Assembly: GCF_025725725.1 (NCBI RefSeq)
Contig: NZ_CP107020.1
Location: 2,542,001-2,606,000, forward strand
Length of the DNA: 64,000 nt
Direction: 5' to 3'
Source: Brachybacterium huguangmaarense
GTDB lineage: Bacteria > Actinomycetota > Actinomycetes > Actinomycetales > Dermabacteraceae
Position numbers and translations under genes: made by a program. Of the stretch, positions 62,943 through 64,000 are shown in pieces. Within the stretch, counting starts at the first letter, position 1; each line of letters starts with the position of its first letter. Under the pieces are notes generated by a model. It made no database searches. It was not told the DNA's origin and saw only the letters and a list, made by a program, of their open reading frames with translations.

Positions 62943-63809
62943 GTGGCGCGTGAGAAGAAGAGGCGCCGCCCCAAGGACCCCGAGGGGCGGATGTCGCTCG
63001 GTGAACACCTCACCGAGCTGAGGAACCGGCTCGTCTGGTGCGCACTGACGATCGTCGCGCTCAGCGTCGTCGGCTGGTTCATCTACCCGTGGGTGTTCGA
63101 GTATCTGCAGCACCCCTTCGTCGAGGCCCGCAGGCTCGGGCTCAAGGCGAGCATCAACTTCAACGGCGTCGGCAAGGGCCTGAGCGCCCAGCTCGCCATG
63201 TCCGCGTACATCGGCCTCATCCTGTCCTCGCCGATGATCATCTTCCAGGTCTGGCGCTTCGTCACGCCCGGCCTGCACAAGAACGAGCGACGCTACACCC
63301 TCGGCTTCTTCGGCTCGGCCGTGCCGCTGTTCTTCATCGGCTGCACCGCCGGCTACTTCATGATGAACAAGGCCGTGCCGATCCTCATGGAGTTCACGCC
63401 CAAGATCGAGGGCGTCCAGCAGATCATCGACTACAGCGACTACCTGACGCTGCTCGTGCGGACGGTCCTCGCCTTCGGCATCGCCTTCACCCTGCCCGTC
63501 GTGCTCGTGCTGCTGAACTTCCTGGGGATCCTGCCCGGCCGCTCGATGCTCAAGGCCTGGCGCTGGGTCACCCTGGTGTGCTTCGCCTTCACCGCGATCA
63601 TGGTGCCGACGCCGGACCCCTTCACCATGATCTTCATGGCCCTCCCGATGGTCGCCCTGTACTTCGCCGCGGTCGCGATCTCGATCGTGCACGACCGCCG
63701 CCGCGCCAAGGCGCTCGACGACATCCCCGATGACCGGGCCTCCGTCATCGACGACGAGGTCGAGCCGATCGAGGCCCCGAGCTCCCTCGACGAGGTGGAT
63801 GGCCGGTGA
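62943..63809 (+). CDS. tatC: Sec-independent protein translocase subunit TatC
   Basis: TatC recognises twin-arginine signal peptides and forms the translocase core. The 288-residue protein has six membrane segments. Its N-terminal motif SLGEHLTELRNRLVW holds the conserved Glu, and VWRFVTPGLHKNERR and MVPTPDPFTM are also typical. The cytoplasmic C-terminal tail is acidic. The GTG at 62943 adds a basic REKKRRRPK start. Its stop overlaps the next gene's GTG. Confidence 0.95.
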   Translation: MAREKKRRRPKDPEGRMSLGEHLTELRNRLVWCALTIVALSVVGWFIYPWVFEYLQHPFVEARRLGLKASINFNGVGKGLSAQLAMSAYIGLILSSPMIIFQVWRFVTPGLHKNERRYTLGFFGSAVPLFFIGCTAGYFMMNKAVPILMEFTPKIEGVQQIIDYSDYLTLLVRTVLAFGIAFTLPVVLVLLNFLGILPGRSMLKAWRWVTLVCFAFTAIMVPTPDPFTMIFMALPMVALYFAAVAISIVHDRRRAKALDDIPDDRASVIDDEVEPIEAPSSLDEVDGR

Positions 63810-64000
63810 GTCGACTGCGCGTCGGGCTCCTCACGAACCCCACCGCCGCATCCGGCACCGCACATCGGGTGGGCCGTCACGTCGCCCATCTGCTCCGCCT
63901 CGCCGGGATCTCGGTGGTCGACGTGAGCGGACCTACCGCCCACATCGCGCACGCCCGCGCCGTCGTGCTCCGTGACACCCTCACCGCGCTCGTCGTGGTG
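63806..64000 (+). CDS. Diacylglycerol kinase family protein (partial, cut by window end)
   Basis: Sixty-five codons from a GTG overlapping the tatC stop (GTGA) run to the window edge. The start LRVGLLTNPTAASGTAHRVG matches the N-terminal nucleotide-binding region of the diacylglycerol/sphingosine kinase catalytic domain (NPxxGxG), and the visible part ends LVVV just before the expected GGDGT motif. Synteny with tatC supports this call. Confidence 0.75.
   Translation, partial: MSRLRVGLLTNPTAASGTAHRVGRHVAHLLRLAGISVVDVSGPTAHIAHARAVVLRDTLTALVVV

Overview
The window is a very GC-rich actinobacterial chromosome segment. Mycothiol synthesis (mshC), the Pup ligase system (arc-dop-pup-pafA), the GlnE/adenylylated GlnA1 pair, a fused PafBC regulator beside tatA-tatC and frequent ATGA/GTGA stop-start overlaps all point to the Micrococcales. 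A Dermabacteraceae/Brachybacterium-like genome is my best guess; this is inference, because no rRNA lies in the window. Nearly all of it is core genome.

Layout: 1-4.8 kb, end of an unknown gene, then glnA2-glnE. 4.9-7.9 kb, an accessory stretch of visibly lower GC in its second half: a PD-(D/E)XK nuclease-like protein, a small PH-like membrane protein, a fatty-acid desaturase, and a scar carrying a fragment of a tyrosine recombinase and stacked inverted repeats. 7.9-17.6 kb, glnA1, an RDD membrane protein, the lipoate genes lipA and lipB, a pseudokinase-like membrane protein, and the lipoylated E2 (sucB) with lipoamide dehydrogenase (lpdA), so lipoate synthesis, transfer and use sit together. 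17.7-23.3 kb, pepA, two membrane proteins, pyrD, rarA, rpsD. 23.4-28.8 kb, the overlapping run alaS-ruvX-mltG-aroE. 28.9-39.1 kb, a secreted subtilisin-like protease, trmL, tRNA-Leu(GAG), a YibE/F protein, a phospholipase D/cardiolipin synthase-like enzyme, two Gfo/Idh/MocA oxidoreductases, a minimal A24 peptidase and small conserved proteins. 39.1-51.0 kb, uppP, mshC, a PAC2 protein, a site-2 protease-like M50 peptidase, trmI, then arc-dop-pup-pafA and two FKBP isomerases. 51.0-59.2 kb, priA-fmt-rsmB-rpe, an FMN riboswitch controlling a PnuC-family riboflavin transporter, hisE-hisG and a PH-domain protein. 59.2-64 kb, a DUF3866 protein divergent from pafBC, then tatA, tatC and the start of a diacylglycerol-kinase-like gene.

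The most interesting points are these. The pupylation operon has no 20S proteasome genes between pup and pafA, and its ARC ATPase lacks the C-terminal proteasome-docking motif, while Dop carries an enlarged loop; this suggests pupylation uncoupled from a proteasome. A -10-like hexamer (mostly TAnnnT) recurs 6-8 bases before the start codon at well over a dozen genes on both strands, the signature of leaderless transcription. The recombinase scar beside glnA1 marks an old integration event. I found no CRISPR array, no complete mobile element, no rRNA and no clearly new multi-gene system.
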